From contig RBKR01000024.1 in the NCBI GenBank assembly GCA_004835665.1, forward strand, positions 186,001 through 250,000: a DNA stretch of 64,000 nt. Direction: 5' to 3'. The DNA comes from Phoma sp. XZ068. Lineage: Eukaryota > Ascomycota > Dothideomycetes > Pleosporales > Didymellaceae. Position numbers and translations under genes: made by a program. Below, in pieces: positions 41,801 through 51,119 of this stretch (the first letter of the stretch is position 1; every line of letters starts with the position of its first letter). A model generated the notes under the pieces. The model saw nothing but the letters and a program-made list of their open reading frames with translations. It did not search any database and was not told the origin of the DNA.

Positions 41801-42956
41801 CGCAGCCTCCGTGTCTGTAACCGTTGGCATGACTCCTCAGATCTGCATTGGTCTATGTGCCACTGAAGGCGCTGACTACTCCTTCGTCAGCGGTGAATTC
41901 TGCTATTGTAGCTCTACACCTCCCCCGCCTAGCGCTGGATCGACTCAATGCAAAACCCCTTGTAGTGAAGTCTCAACCCTTACGTGTGGTAACCCCACAA
42001 TTGGGGGCTTCTCTGTATTCAGGCGTATCATCGCTCCCAGGAACCCCGTTCCTCTACCTGCCTCCCCTGCTTCCAGCAGCTTCAAGTATGCTGGCTGTTT
42101 CTCTGCGAACACATTCATTTCGGCTGCTGAGACTGCTGGTCTCGTCATCCCGGACTCTGCAGGCATCGACGCTTGCTCTGCTGCAGCCACACAGGGTGGG
42201 TTCAAATACCTTGGCCTGCATGGCAGTGCTTGCTACGTCTCGAACACGCCTCCAAGTGACGACCTGGAGGCTGGTATTGGTCTTTGCGCTAATCCGTGTC
42301 CTGCTAATCCACTCGAGTCATGCGGTGGTGCAATTTCGCAAAGCAACACCCTTGTCAGGCGCCAGGGTGTGGCTTCGCCCATCACCGCTGATGCTGGTCT
42401 CGATCTGTTGATCACGTTGTTCGAGGCAGCACCACCACCTCCTGCGACCATTCCACCGCCACCCGATACCAACGCCACAGGTCCCACTGGACCTAACAAC
42501 TGGTTTGTTGACGGCTGTTTCAACGCTGGTAGCTCTATCGCCAACGCCTACCTCTACGGCCAAGTAATCAACGGTGGTAGTGACCCTTCAGCCATCAACG
42601 GCGGTAACGTGTGCGTCTCGGCGTGCCTCACTGCAGGCTATGAATACGCCTTCACCCAGTGGGGCACATGCTACTGCAGCAATATCCCACCGACGACACC
42701 CGCCGCCAGCCAGATTGACTGCAACCAGGCTTGCCCCAACAATCCCAATGAACGCTGTGGTGGTCAAGGCGACCCGAACAGTCCCGATGGCGGCCTTCTT
42801 GTGAACCTCTTCAGTGCGATTTCTGTAAATCTAGAACCTCAGGTACGTCCACTTATCTCCTTTGTTGGTAGGACTCACACACATTGCTCTGTTGCGCACC
42901 GCTCTATGCTCTGCGAAATTCTTGCTCTGGGCTTGAATCTTGCTCTGCAAAGGTAA
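38805..42956 (+). CDS. Very large secreted adhesin-like protein: Apple/PAN repeats, Pro-rich stalk, WSC-like domains
   Basis: I choose ATG 38805 (MATMTKLRSRGTVSMFLMLW), which gives a signal peptide ending near TTALSI. Six Apple/PAN-like domains of 93 residues follow (CPGADGQQYTS, GCIDLCASNAQCVAS, TCTLQSSEG). The first is divergent; the next five are identical in protein and, as far as I can read, in DNA. Then ~335 residues of PAPVEPAPVQ form an extended stalk, followed by three Cys-rich WSC-type domains (YGCFTSSNL...GEFCYCSS; YAGCFSANT; VDGCFNAGSS...WGTCYCSN). WSC and PAN modules bind carbohydrate or protein ligands at the wall. After NLEPQ a GTACGT donor-like site suggests that the last ~35 residues are intronic, so the 3' end is uncertain. 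No GPI signal is seen. Total ~1380 aa. Confidence 0.82.
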   Translation: MATMTKLRSRGTVSMFLMLWSLVLSTTALSIRQTAGPVLECPGADGQQYTSNGKTYQITCDADRTGTILDAQQADSLGGCVDLCASNAQCVASTYIALTQTCTLQSSEGTVEPLVGTSSALQIDPPLAGAVLECPGADGQQYTSSGMTYEITCDSDRSGALLDSATTTDLSGCIDLCASNAQCVASTYSAVTQTCTLQSSEGTVEPLVGTSSALQIDPPLAGAVLECPGADGQQYTSSGMTYEITCDSDRSGALLDSATTTDLSGCIDLCASNAQCVASTYSAVTQTCTLQSSEGTVEPLVGTSSALQIDPPLAGAVLECPGADGQQYTSSGMTYEITCDSDRSGALLDSATTTDLSGCIDLCASNAQCVASTYSAVTQTCTLQSSEGTVEPLVGTSSALQIDPPLAGAVLECPGADGQQYTSSGMTYEITCDSDRSGALLDSATTTDLSGCIDLCASNAQCVASTYSAVTQTCTLQSSEGTVEPLVGTSSALQIDPPLAGAVLECPGADGQQYTSSGMTYEITCDSDRSGALLDSATTTDLSGCIDLCASNAQCVASTYSAVTQTCTLQSSEGTVEPLVGTSSALQIDPPLPGPVQPAPVEPAPVQPAPVEPAPVEPAPVQPAPVEPAPVEPAPVQPAPVEPAPVQPAPVEPAPVQPAPVEPGPVEPAPVEPAPVQPAPVEPGPVEPAPVQPAPVEPAPVEPAPVQPAPVEPAPVQPAPVEPAPVQPAPVEPAPVEPAPVEPAPVQPAPVEPGPVEPAPVQPAPVEPAPVQPAPVEPAPVQPAPVEPAPVEPAPVQPAPVEPAPVQPAPVEPAPVQPAPVEPAPVEPAPVEPAPVQPAPVEPGPVEPAPVQPAPVEPAPVQPAPVEPAPVQPAPVEPAPVEPAPVQPAPVEPAPVQPAPVEPAPVQPAPVEPGPVQPAPVEPAPVEPAPPGLSQIPQIPITNLFAPADIDLLSTSPGLVGKLLTDAALHLSPNDPNVRGWQEYGCFTSSNLFNGTLAGAASVSVTVGMTPQICIGLCATEGADYSFVSGEFCYCSSTPPPPSAGSTQCKTPCSEVSTLTCGNPTIGGFSVFRRIIAPRNPVPLPASPASSSFKYAGCFSANTFISAAETAGLVIPDSAGIDACSAAATQGGFKYLGLHGSACYVSNTPPSDDLEAGIGLCANPCPANPLESCGGAISQSNTLVRRQGVASPITADAGLDLLITLFEAAPPPPATIPPPPDTNATGPTGPNNWFVDGCFNAGSSIANAYLYGQVINGGSDPSAINGGNVCVSACLTAGYEYAFTQWGTCYCSNIPPTTPAASQIDCNQACPNNPNERCGGQGDPNSPDGGLLVNLFSAISVNLEPQVRPLISFVGRTHTHCSVAHRSMLCEILALGLNLALQR
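39189..40583 (+). repeat. Five tandem 279-bp repeats encoding identical Apple/PAN-like domains
   Basis: Unit starts at 39189, 39468, 39747, 40026 and 40305, each beginning GGCGCTGTTCTGGAGTGTCC. The copies look identical; a sixth, diverged unit precedes them (38910-39188). 279 = 3 x 93, so copy-number change keeps the frame. Confidence 0.95.
40590..41593 (+). repeat. 15-bp minisatellite encoding PAPVE/PAPVQ
   Basis: About 67 units of CCAGCACCTGTTGAG and variants (CCCGCACCTGTTCAG, CCAGCGCCCGTTGAG), with larger blocks themselves repeated. A change of whole units keeps the frame. Confidence 0.95.
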
Positions 42957-43590
42957 CGTATTGCTCTGCTCTAGGCGTAAGTATCATGTTCTGCTCTTCC
43001 GTGATGTTCCTGGTCGCCGTCGCAGCTCGTGTTCTCCGGCCTACGAGTTGAGCCTTGCTCGTCGTCCGTGGAGCCCGTGTCCTCCAGCGCAGACTTGAGC
43101 CTTCCTAGATCTTGACGGGGCTCGTGCTCTCCGTCTGACGCCGCTCGATATTCATCGGCACCAGAACTCGTGCTTTCTGGTTTCTGACCGTCCTGGAGCT
43201 TGTGTCCTCCAGCTCAAAATACTTGAACTTCCTTCCTCTAGAGCTCGTGCTCTCTAGCGTGAAGAAGTCTGTATGCACCAGTGATGTAGTATTTGGAGGT
43301 GGATGCTTCCGGGGTGAAACTCAGTGACGTAAGTCAGCAAACCATGCATGTCTGAGAGCTAATGCCACCATGGGGCGTCGAACTTTCTGTCCAGGCATGG
43401 GCTCTTATTCTGCTTGGTGTAGGTGTACTGGTGTCGCACAGTTGAGTGCAGGTACTGTAGATGTGGCGAAATTAGAAGAGTGTGATTGATGATTTTTATA
43501 AGCATGGGGTGGCACTAAGACTAGGTTCTATTTATGAGTGTATTAATGTGTGCGTGTACAAGTGTGCGATCTGAGCTTTGAAGTAGTCGG
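42957..43590. other. Intergenic with GCTCGTGCTCTCC-like degenerate repeats
   Basis: Phrases such as GCTCGTGCTCTC and CTCGTGTTCTCC recur from 43028 to 43260. No gene is seen. Confidence 0.45.
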
Positions 43591-43639
43591 ACGCATTGGT
43601 CACGCCTGCAGAGCAGTCATGTGATGTGGTCCTAGGCTT

Positions 43640-44280
43640 ACGCTTATATTATCTGGGGACCAGTGTCCCCTCTCCTCGGGTGTTGCGCCGTGTCGCGCCT
43701 CGGCGCGCTTCATGGTCTGGACATCGAAATCGGTCACGTAGCTCTTGCCATCGAACAGCTTCATGCGGACCTCGAACTCAGAGTCGAGCATCATATTGTC
43801 CTTCCACAGCCGCCTTGGGCCGTTGTAGACCCACATGACGCGCTTCTTGATCTTCATCTTCTCCGTAGGGCAGCCCACGCAAGAGGGTAGTTCTTGCGCT
43901 TCCTGCGGCCAGAGGAGGTGGCTGCGACACCGCCCATGGAGAATGTGAGACCTGCTCGTGGACCGCGAACAGGCTTTGTGACCTTGGAGGGTTGCCACCC
44001 TCGACGTGCTGCGATGCGCCGACACCTCGGGGATGTGTTAATTATCAATTCAATTTGGACTTCTTGTTGCTTCTCTTGCCGGAGCGCGAGCGGCGGCTGC
44101 CGTAGGTAGCATCATCGTGATCGTCGTTATCGATCTTCTCCTCAAAGCCGTCCTCTTCGTCGTCATCGTTGTAGCTGGGAATGGTGTTCTCGATGCTCTT
44201 GGAGAGACCGTTGCGGTCCAGTGTGTCAATGACATCTTGTCCTCAGCGATGGAAGTAAATAGGCGCTGGTTGATGTCCTC
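43640..44280 (-). pseudogene. Relic of an unidentified protein gene next to element A3
   Basis: Three minus-strand pieces look like real protein but lie in different frames: an acidic-then-basic tail (NTIPSYNDDDEEDGFEEK, then KRSNKKSKLN stop, about 44232-44052), a short Gly/Arg segment (~43990-43860), and KKRVMWVYNGPRRLWKDNMM to HGATPEERGHW (about 43866-43670). I do not recognise the family. Position suggests that element A3 cut it at 44283, so the 5' part may be lost. The frame changes could be introns or decay. Confidence 0.35.
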
Positions 44281-44283
44281 GTA

Positions 44284-46372
44284 CCGTGATCGGCCACCCG
44301 ATGCGCACGGTCACCCAATGCGCACCCCACCACTTTTTGGGGTATCACCAAAATGAGGCTATTAAGCCACATACAATAGATATTATCACAAGAATTTTTG
44401 GGGGATTGCTCTATAAACCTATGCAACAAACTTTGCTACTGAAATCTTTTTGGTGGAGCGATCTTGCGGCCACGGCTGTTGAGTTCTGGTGGTGGGGATG
44501 GGGAACGATCATGAGCGATAGGCCGGCTACCACTACCCACACTACCGCGATTTTGCTTCTTTCTGGGTGCTGTAGACTGTGAGGCCTTTTGCTTACCTGT
44601 TTTGGGTAATAGTATAGCTTTTTGAGCGTCGCGAGCTTGTTTCTCACGCTGTTTTTCTGCCCGGCGTTCAGCTACTTTGGCGTCCTTCACAGCTTTGACC
44701 CGGGCCCGCTCCTCCTTCTCTGCTGCACGCCGCGCCTGCTTCTCATCCTTCTCTTTTTGTTGTAGTAGCTTTTTAGTCTGTTAAAGCTCTCGTTTAGTCG
44801 CCTTTTCCAGTTCCAACTGCTCCTCATAGGCCTCATTTGCGCGGTCGCATGCGTCAGCCTCTTGTTTAGATGAAGGACTCCACCAAACTGCGCCGCCATG
44901 CCTCTCAATTCGACGTGTGTATAGAGGTAGTACCTTCTGCTTCTTTAGCTTCTTCTTCTAAGTCGCCAGCTCTGTTTTGGCCTCTTCTAATTCGTGTTGT
45001 ACCAACTCAAACTGCACGTGGAGTTGGTGGATAGCCTGTTCAAGCGGGCCTAATTAACTACTACCTTCATCCCCCACAACCTCCCGCAATAGAGACTTGG
45101 CTTTTAGCCAGTTTAGTGCAGTAGGTGCAGCAGTAAGTGCTGTTTGTTCTGGCAGAGTTGCGAGCTTAACTAGAGTTGGTGGCTTGAACTTATCAAGTAC
45201 AACGTCGGCGTTGCGTGGGTGAATACCTGTGGCTGAGAAGGACGTCTCAACCAACGTTTTGGTGAAGGTATTCACCCAAGCCGGCCAGAATAGGTTAAAA
45301 AAGTCGCTCTTATTTATAGAGACTATGCCTTGGCCTCTCTAAGTGCAAGCATCTAGCTCCTTAGTGTAGTTTTGGGCGAGCGGCTTGAAGCAAACCACAT
45401 CCAACGGCTGCAACGTGTGGGTAGAGTGAGGTGGATAGACCATCAATAGTACCTTGTGAGCGTCGCAGTAGTCGATGAAGGCCTTCGTTATATGGCTACC
45501 GTGACCGTCTAGGATAAGTAGGCGCCACCTTCTACGAGATTTTGGTGCAGTGTACCGCTCAAACACCTGTTCAAGCCACGTCAAACCTAAATCGTCGTTC
45601 GTCCAACCAGTAGGTGAGGTGGTAAAGAAGATATCGTGTTTTTTTGGGTTGATTGGGGCTACCCAGCTCGCCTGAACGGCTCGCCCAGCTGCTGGATAGA
45701 TGATGCAAGGCGGTAGTACTGATCCATCGGCGCATATGGTCGCTAGGAGGGTTACCCACTCGCGGTTACCATCGTGGAGACTCTGCCTGAAGTGCTTTTG
45801 GTGGTATAGTACCTTGTCAAAGATCCGTTTACTCCTCCCAGTGACCCCAATCGCAAAGCCCTTCTCATCCATATTGTAGGTATTCTCAGGTAGCACGTTG
45901 TACTCAGCCATTTTGCTGTGCAGTAGTTCAAAGTATACTTGATACTTCTCACAAGAATCAGCGTGGTGACGACCAGCTTCCATAGGCGTGGTCCACGCAG
46001 GAAGAAGTACATCGGCGTGACAGTTAAGGAAGCAGGTTATCCACCTCTCGGAAGGCTCCCAACAACACAGAGGCATTACAAAATTAGTTACCATTTGCCT
46101 TATAGGCATAAGGTGCCTCTCTGTAAGCTCTCTAATATATTTTACAACCTCTACCTCATCGCGTAGGTAGAGTAGACGTCGCTGCAATGCCTCTTCTTAG
46201 TGGGGTATTACCTAACCTTAGTGTTAACGCGTCAAAGTTGATCGGCTGCAACCATATTTTTTAGCAAGTGCTTGGTATGAAAGTTTTGCTCCTGGTTTTA
46301 ATCTATCTATCTCTGCAAGGGCTTCTTGTAAAGGCATTGTAGTGTTAAGCTATAGTAGGTTCAAAAACAAGA
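44284..46372 (-). mobile_element. Fot1/pogo-type transposon A, copy 3, 5' end replaced by element C
   Basis: The 3' TIR is intact at 44284 (CCGTGATCGGCCACCCGATG) with TA at 44282-44283. The 5' part reaches AAAAACAAGATA at 46374, where element C starts. The remaining ~70 bp of A3 (5' TIR) are not found on the far side of C at 48229, so a deletion or exchange followed insertion. RIP changes here are CpA-to-TpA on the coding strand. Confidence 0.87.
44436..46337 (-). pseudogene. pogo/Fot1 transposase of element A copy 3, best preserved, RIP stops
   Basis: ATG 46337 (MPLQEALAEIDRL) to TAG 44436. The DDE core is uninterrupted from about 46187 to 45339: NTYNMDEKGFAIG, LLILDGHGSHITKAF and LQPLDVVCFKPLA. 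Stops at about 45340 (CAG to TAG), 45056 (CAA to TAA), 44957 (CAG to TAG) and 44780 (CAA to TAA) all fit CpA-to-TpA change on the coding strand. The tail is basic with a coiled coil (KKKLKKQKVLP). Not functional. Confidence 0.87.
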
Positions 46373-46374
46373 TA

Positions 46375-46439
46375 ACGTGTTTTATAAGCGAGCGCCGCGT
46401 ACAGGCGAGCGCCGCACCCCACCAACTTTGCGCACCTCT
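46375..46439 (+). repeat. Left terminal inverted repeat of element C (65 bp)
   Basis: Begins ACGTGTTTTATAAGCGAGCG; GCGAGCGCCGC occurs twice inside, a possible transposase-binding pair. Confidence 0.95.
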
Positions 46440-46479
46440 CTTATCTCAACATACAATAGCTCTACGCAACGCTATTCAA

Positions 46480-48105
46480 ATGGCTCCAAATGAAGCAGAT
46501 GTTCAACTTGCTCTCTCTTCGATCAATACTCAGCAGATTAAGAGTAATCGTCATGCTGCTGCAGTCTTCAACGTGTCTGATAGAACGATCCGCCGCCGAC
46601 GCGATGGCAAGCCTGCCCGACGCGATTGCCAGCCCAACTCAAAGAAGCTCACTGAGCTAGAAGAGGAGGTGATTATCAGATATATACTCGACGTAGATCA
46701 ACGTGGATTTGCGCCTACGTACGCGGCTGTACGTGATATGGCTGATAAGCTGCTGGCTGCGCGCGGCGGAGGCCAGGCCGGCGTCCACTGGCCGCGCAAC
46801 TTTGTTAAGCGTACAGACAGTCTTACGACACGTTTCAATCGAGCGTACGACAGGCAGAGAGCTCTGTGCGAGGATCCTATATTAATCAGAAGCTGGTTTG
46901 AGCTCGTAGAGCAGACAAAAGCCAAGTACGGCATCTGTGATGAGGACGTCTACAACTTTGACGAGGCTGGCTTTGCGATGGGCAAGATCACGACTCAGCT
47001 TGTGGCGACAGGATCAGAGAGGAGAGGCAGGCCAAAGGCTGTTCAGCCAGGAAATCGTGAGTGGGTGACGTTGATCCAGGCGATCAACGCTGCTGGCTGG
47101 ACGATCCCACCCTTCCTTATCTTTGCTGGCCAGTATCACCTGTCTGCCTGGTACGAGGAGGAGGATGTCCCACAAGACTGGGCTATCGCAGTCAGTGACA
47201 ACGGTTGGACAAATAACGAGCTAGGAGTTGAGTGGCTAAAGCACTTTCTTAAGCATACAGAGGGCAAGACGGTTGGAGCACGTCGGCTGCTTATCCTTGA
47301 TGGCCACGAGAGCCACCAATCTCTTGAGTTTCAAGAGCTCTGCAAGGAGAATGATGTCTATACGCTCTGTATGCCACCTCATTCATCTCACCTACTCCAG
47401 CCTCTTGACGTTGGCTGCTTCTCGCCGTTGAAGCGCGCGTACAGCCGTGAGATTGAGGCTCTAATGCGCCACCACATCAACTACATTACCAAGCTTGAGT
47501 TTCTGCCAGCCTTCAAGGCAGCCTTTGATCAATCGTTCACGTCAGCCAATATCTGCTCAGCCTTTCGAGGCGCAGGCCTTGTTCCTCTCCAACCAGACGC
47601 TGTTCTGTCAAAGCTAGATATACAGCTCCGTACGCCGACTCCAGCTGCTATAGCAGAGGCTCTCTGGGAGGCTCGTACGCCCAGCAACGTACGTGAGCTT
47701 GAGGCTCAATCAACTCTAATACGTGATCGCGTTCAAAAGCATAAGAGCTCATCACCAGCTTCTATTATTGAAGCGATTGACCAGCTTAAGAAGGGGGCTG
47801 AAGTGATGATGCTCTCAGCTGAGCTGATGCGCGATCGGATCGCCAGCCTTGAGAAAGCCAACGAGGCAGCGTCAACGAGAAAGCAGCGTAAGAAAAAGCG
47901 ACTCCAGAAGCGAGGGGTCTTAACAAAGGGAGCTGGAGAGGATCTACTCGCTCAACGTGAGGCTGATCAGCAGCTTGCTTATGAAGAGCGTCAAGGAGGA
48001 AAGCGGTCAGGTCTTAGCCGCCAGGCTCTTGCGCGCTGCACAAGGTGTAGAGAGAGTGGGCATAATATACGTACGTGTGAGAAAGACAATTTAGATACTG
48101 ATTAA
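46480..48105 (+). CDS. Intact Fot1/pogo-type DDE transposase of element C
   Basis: I choose ATG 46480 (MAPNEADVQLALSSINT), 541 aa; the frame is open further upstream but runs into the TIR. HTH psq domain at residues ~10-55 (NRHAAAVFNVSDRTIRRRRDG), CENP-B-type HTH at ~60-150 (LTELEEEVIIRYILDVDQRG, WPRNFVKR), DDE core at ~185-370 with FDEAGFAMG, LLILDGHESHQS and LLQPLDVGCFSPLKRAY (all three acidic residues present). A Lys/Arg-rich coiled segment (KQRKKKRLQKR) and a CCHC knuckle (CTRCRESGHNIRTC) close the protein. It would cut and paste between TA sites. Its CCHC tail is absent from A and B. Confidence 0.94.
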   Translation: MAPNEADVQLALSSINTQQIKSNRHAAAVFNVSDRTIRRRRDGKPARRDCQPNSKKLTELEEEVIIRYILDVDQRGFAPTYAAVRDMADKLLAARGGGQAGVHWPRNFVKRTDSLTTRFNRAYDRQRALCEDPILIRSWFELVEQTKAKYGICDEDVYNFDEAGFAMGKITTQLVATGSERRGRPKAVQPGNREWVTLIQAINAAGWTIPPFLIFAGQYHLSAWYEEEDVPQDWAIAVSDNGWTNNELGVEWLKHFLKHTEGKTVGARRLLILDGHESHQSLEFQELCKENDVYTLCMPPHSSHLLQPLDVGCFSPLKRAYSREIEALMRHHINYITKLEFLPAFKAAFDQSFTSANICSAFRGAGLVPLQPDAVLSKLDIQLRTPTPAAIAEALWEARTPSNVRELEAQSTLIRDRVQKHKSSSPASIIEAIDQLKKGAEVMMLSAELMRDRIASLEKANEAASTRKQRKKKRLQKRGVLTKGAGEDLLAQREADQQLAYEERQGGKRSGLSRQALARCTRCRESGHNIRTCEKDNLDTD

Positions 48106-48161
48106 TCAATTCTGTTAATATAAATATATTATATCACAGTGTGGTTGAGATACGTGTCTGT

Positions 48162-48226
48162 AGAGGTGCGCAAAGTTGGTGGGGTGCGGCGCTCGCCTGT
48201 ACGCGGCGCTCGCTTATAAAACACGT
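48162..48226 (-). repeat. Right terminal inverted repeat of element C (65 bp)
   Basis: The reverse complement is identical to 46375-46439 over all 65 bases. Confidence 0.95.
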
Positions 48227-48228
48227 TA

Positions 48229-50426
48229 CAGTTCCTTGCAATTCTCGAATGCTACTGACGAGTAGACTTGGACTAATGGATGCGAAACACACGCCAAGGC
48301 CGAGCTGACCGATTGTACCTGCGTTGTGACCCGCAACCCTGCCATGGAAGCAAAGAAGACCGAGTTATGTCTCAACGTCATTTCATAAATTATACTTAAG
48401 ATCGAATCTTCCGCTTACAGTTGCAAGAAAGCAGCTTGGCGGCTCTAGAAATTGGTCAAAGAAGCGAACCGCGGCGCTGTAAGTGCTCACTGAGGAAAAA
48501 AGGAGTGAAGCACAGAGAGGGGACGTCCTGTCCGCTGCAGCGTTCTGACGCTCCATGCGATGTTTAGTTCCACTATGAGTCGTTTCATCATGCCGCCGGG
48601 ACGGATAAGTGTGAGCCGTGGCGTCTGCTTCCATCCGCGTAACGCACGACAAGACGTGTTTTCTGATCGCCGTAGAGTGTGCATTCTCGACGCTATGAAG
48701 CCTTCCAACTAGAGAGGGCCAGCGACGCTGTCATAACACGAGCGAGTGATGAAGCTGGAATCTACTGGAATTGAGTCAGCGTTCACTTCCTTTCTCGGGC
48801 AACATGACTTTCATGGTACACGAGCTGCCTTCTGTATTGTAGCTTCTTCATTTGCTTTACTCAAATCCATCCATCAGACATACCCCAGCAGCTCTGTTCC
48901 TTCTCCTCATCGACACCCCGTCTGGACAGGCAAAGTCATCTGAGTTGTACTGCCCTTACCAGCACGCAGCAACAACACGCCATTTCGGTACTCTTCCGCG
49001 CTCGGCTTTGCTACCTTCCAAGCCACTGCTCCATGGCTGTCGACATTCGTCAGATCGGCCAACTACCTGACCAACCGGACTTAGAGCTAGACCAAACCGC
49101 CATCCCAAATCAAAGGAGAGGGAGACGAAACGACGATGCATCCCTCCCTAGTCTGACCCCCTTCAACGGTTCTATTGCTCAACTACAATCATCCCAGGTG
49201 GAATCTCCTCCCCCTCGGCGTCTAATGGAGCGCCCATCACACGTAGACAAAGCAAGCACTTTCTTTGACACCCGGATTCGTGCTCGGCTCTCCTTGTTAT
49301 CTGGATCGATACTGTGCATCCTGAGTGTTTCCCAAGCCCCACAATCCATCCACATTCCGCATCCCGACACGGACGCCGCTTCGATGAAGATCAACAATGA
49401 AAGCCTGACACAGTTAAGTATCGTCGCAAAGCTTGATCTGATCAGCACTTACGCTCATTAGATCTATGCAGGCTATTTCCTGGTGATCCTGCTCAGCTTC
49501 GCGCATTGCTTAGCGTGTGCTTCTTGTCAGGTGACTAAGATCAGCTACGCTTCCATCTTCGGGTACGGTAGCCTGTCCTCGATCGACGGGACGTCACGTT
49601 TTGAAGTTTGTGATTTCTCCCATATCAGAAAAGAATATGGACACTGATAACACGCAGCCTTCTGTTGGTTCCTATTCCTTCTCGGGGTTGTCTTGCAACT
49701 AGATGTGAACGGAATCGGGGGTGATACCGCGCACGTGTACTATCCGGTGGTGCTAGTATGTTTGACGGGTATTGGGATGCTGAATCCTTTCAAGATCTTG
49801 CACTACCAGGCCCGCATGGCATTCATCCAATCTTTAGTAGGTGCGCAGCATCATCGAAGCATTCGCTGCTGACATCACACAAGTGCCGTCTGATATTCGC
49901 TGGGTTTTGTGCCGTGCGATGGCGTGACGCCTACTTGGGCGACCTATGCTGTTCTCTTACTTACAGCTTTGCAGTGAGTAGACGGTCGTGCAATCTGCGA
50001 AGTGGAGGACCTCTAACACTTACTGGATATCGCGTTGTTTTCATGCCTTTACGCGCGAGGTTGGGCCAGTCCCGAGCAGTGCAACTCATGGCATTTTCAC
50101 CTCGCAGGCGGCTTGACAGCCCTGCCCAGTATGTGGCGGGCTCTGCAGTGCTTCAGGAGCTTTCTGGACTCTGGCAAGAAAGTCCCCCATGTACCTAATT
50201 GCGCTAAGTATGCTGTCGCCATCTTGCATCACACAGCGCTATCTTATCGAATCCACGAAAAGACTGGAACCAAGATCGCATTCGTCGCTTCGGCGACGGT
50301 GCATGAAATATATGCGTGTCATGGAGAATATGGGCCAAGTCTCAGTTCAAACTGAAGACTGTGTCGCCCGAGACGCTCAACTGGTGAGTCCGTCCCGATT
50401 ATCTCGATCAGAATCCCTGCCATGAG
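48229..50426. other. Intergenic; doubtful 142-codon frame at 49033-49461
   Basis: The frame from ATG 49033 (MAVDIRQIGQLPDQPDLELD) to TAG 49459 has a hydrophobic stretch (LSLLSGSILCILSVS) but no recognisable domain. It may be a small gene or chance. Nothing else is supported. Confidence 0.35.
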
Positions 50427-51119
50427 GTGCAAATCTACTCATCGGTGCACGCCACCTTTCAGGTTTCTGTCTTGAACGGCACTAACGAACCATACAGGCT
50501 GAAAGAGGTGGACGTAACTTGGTTGTACGGGCGCATGCAGCCTGCCTCGAACCGTTTTTGTTCGCAACAACATTTTGAGCCTGCCAGCCGGTTACCGAAG
50601 ACCAGCTCCTACGTCAATGGCGTTAAAACAATCCTCAAGAAGCCCAGCGTGTCGAAAGCAATGTTGCAAAAGTCGCTGCCAAATTCGTCATTAGTGCAGC
50701 AAGCCGCAGAGTTTGTGCAGGCCCAACGAACATCCATTGGTCACGCTACGCCAATAGACTGCCCCACGCCTTCGACCATGGTACGAGAATTAATGCGGGA
50801 GGCTACTGATTACTTTACACCTAGATCTGCGTCCAGCCTACAAACATCGCACCAAAGCAAGAAAAACCACATCCGGTTTGACGATAATGTAGAGCAGTGC
50901 ATTGCCGTCCAGTGCAATGATGCGGACGGCGATGAAGCCGACTTCAATCACAACCCCTGGGCGAAGTACCAAGAAGACGAATCTTCGTCTGATGAGGTTG
51001 TAGGAATAATGAAACGCTCACGCAGAAGGAGGCCGTTGTCGCGGACAGCCTCTTCAACCAGCATCGGCGGCGATAACAAAACCATCGCTAAGCTACCATC
51101 CACAACTCTCAGTACATGA
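50427..51119 (+). pseudogene. Reg1/Hex2-like PP1 regulatory subunit fragment
   Basis: The core reads ILKKPSVSKAMLQKSLPNSS, then KKNHIRFDDNVEQCIAVQCN, then NHNPWAKYQEDESSSDEVVG and IMKRSRRRRPLSRTASSTS. The RFDDNVEQCIAV motif is the hallmark of the fungal Reg1-like (DUF1752-region) regulators that direct protein phosphatase 1 to glucose-repression targets. The family is usually several hundred residues longer at both ends. Here there is no ATG at the head and the frame stops at 51117, so it looks like a partial duplicate. Assigned from motif memory. Confidence 0.5.

Larger units (their letters stand above)
46375..48226 (+). mobile_element. Fot1/pogo-type transposon C, intact (1852 bp)
   Basis: Perfect 65-bp TIRs and TA at 46373-46374 and 48227-48228. 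One uninterrupted transposase gene and no RIP damage. It differs from A and B in sequence and has shorter non-coding ends. It inserted at a TA in element A3. Confidence 0.95.

Noticed and set aside
36129..46372. A2 and A3 as one composite transposon carrying the adhesin
   Set aside because: Each has its own TA duplication at the ends that can be checked and they carry different RIP histories, so they are independent insertions.
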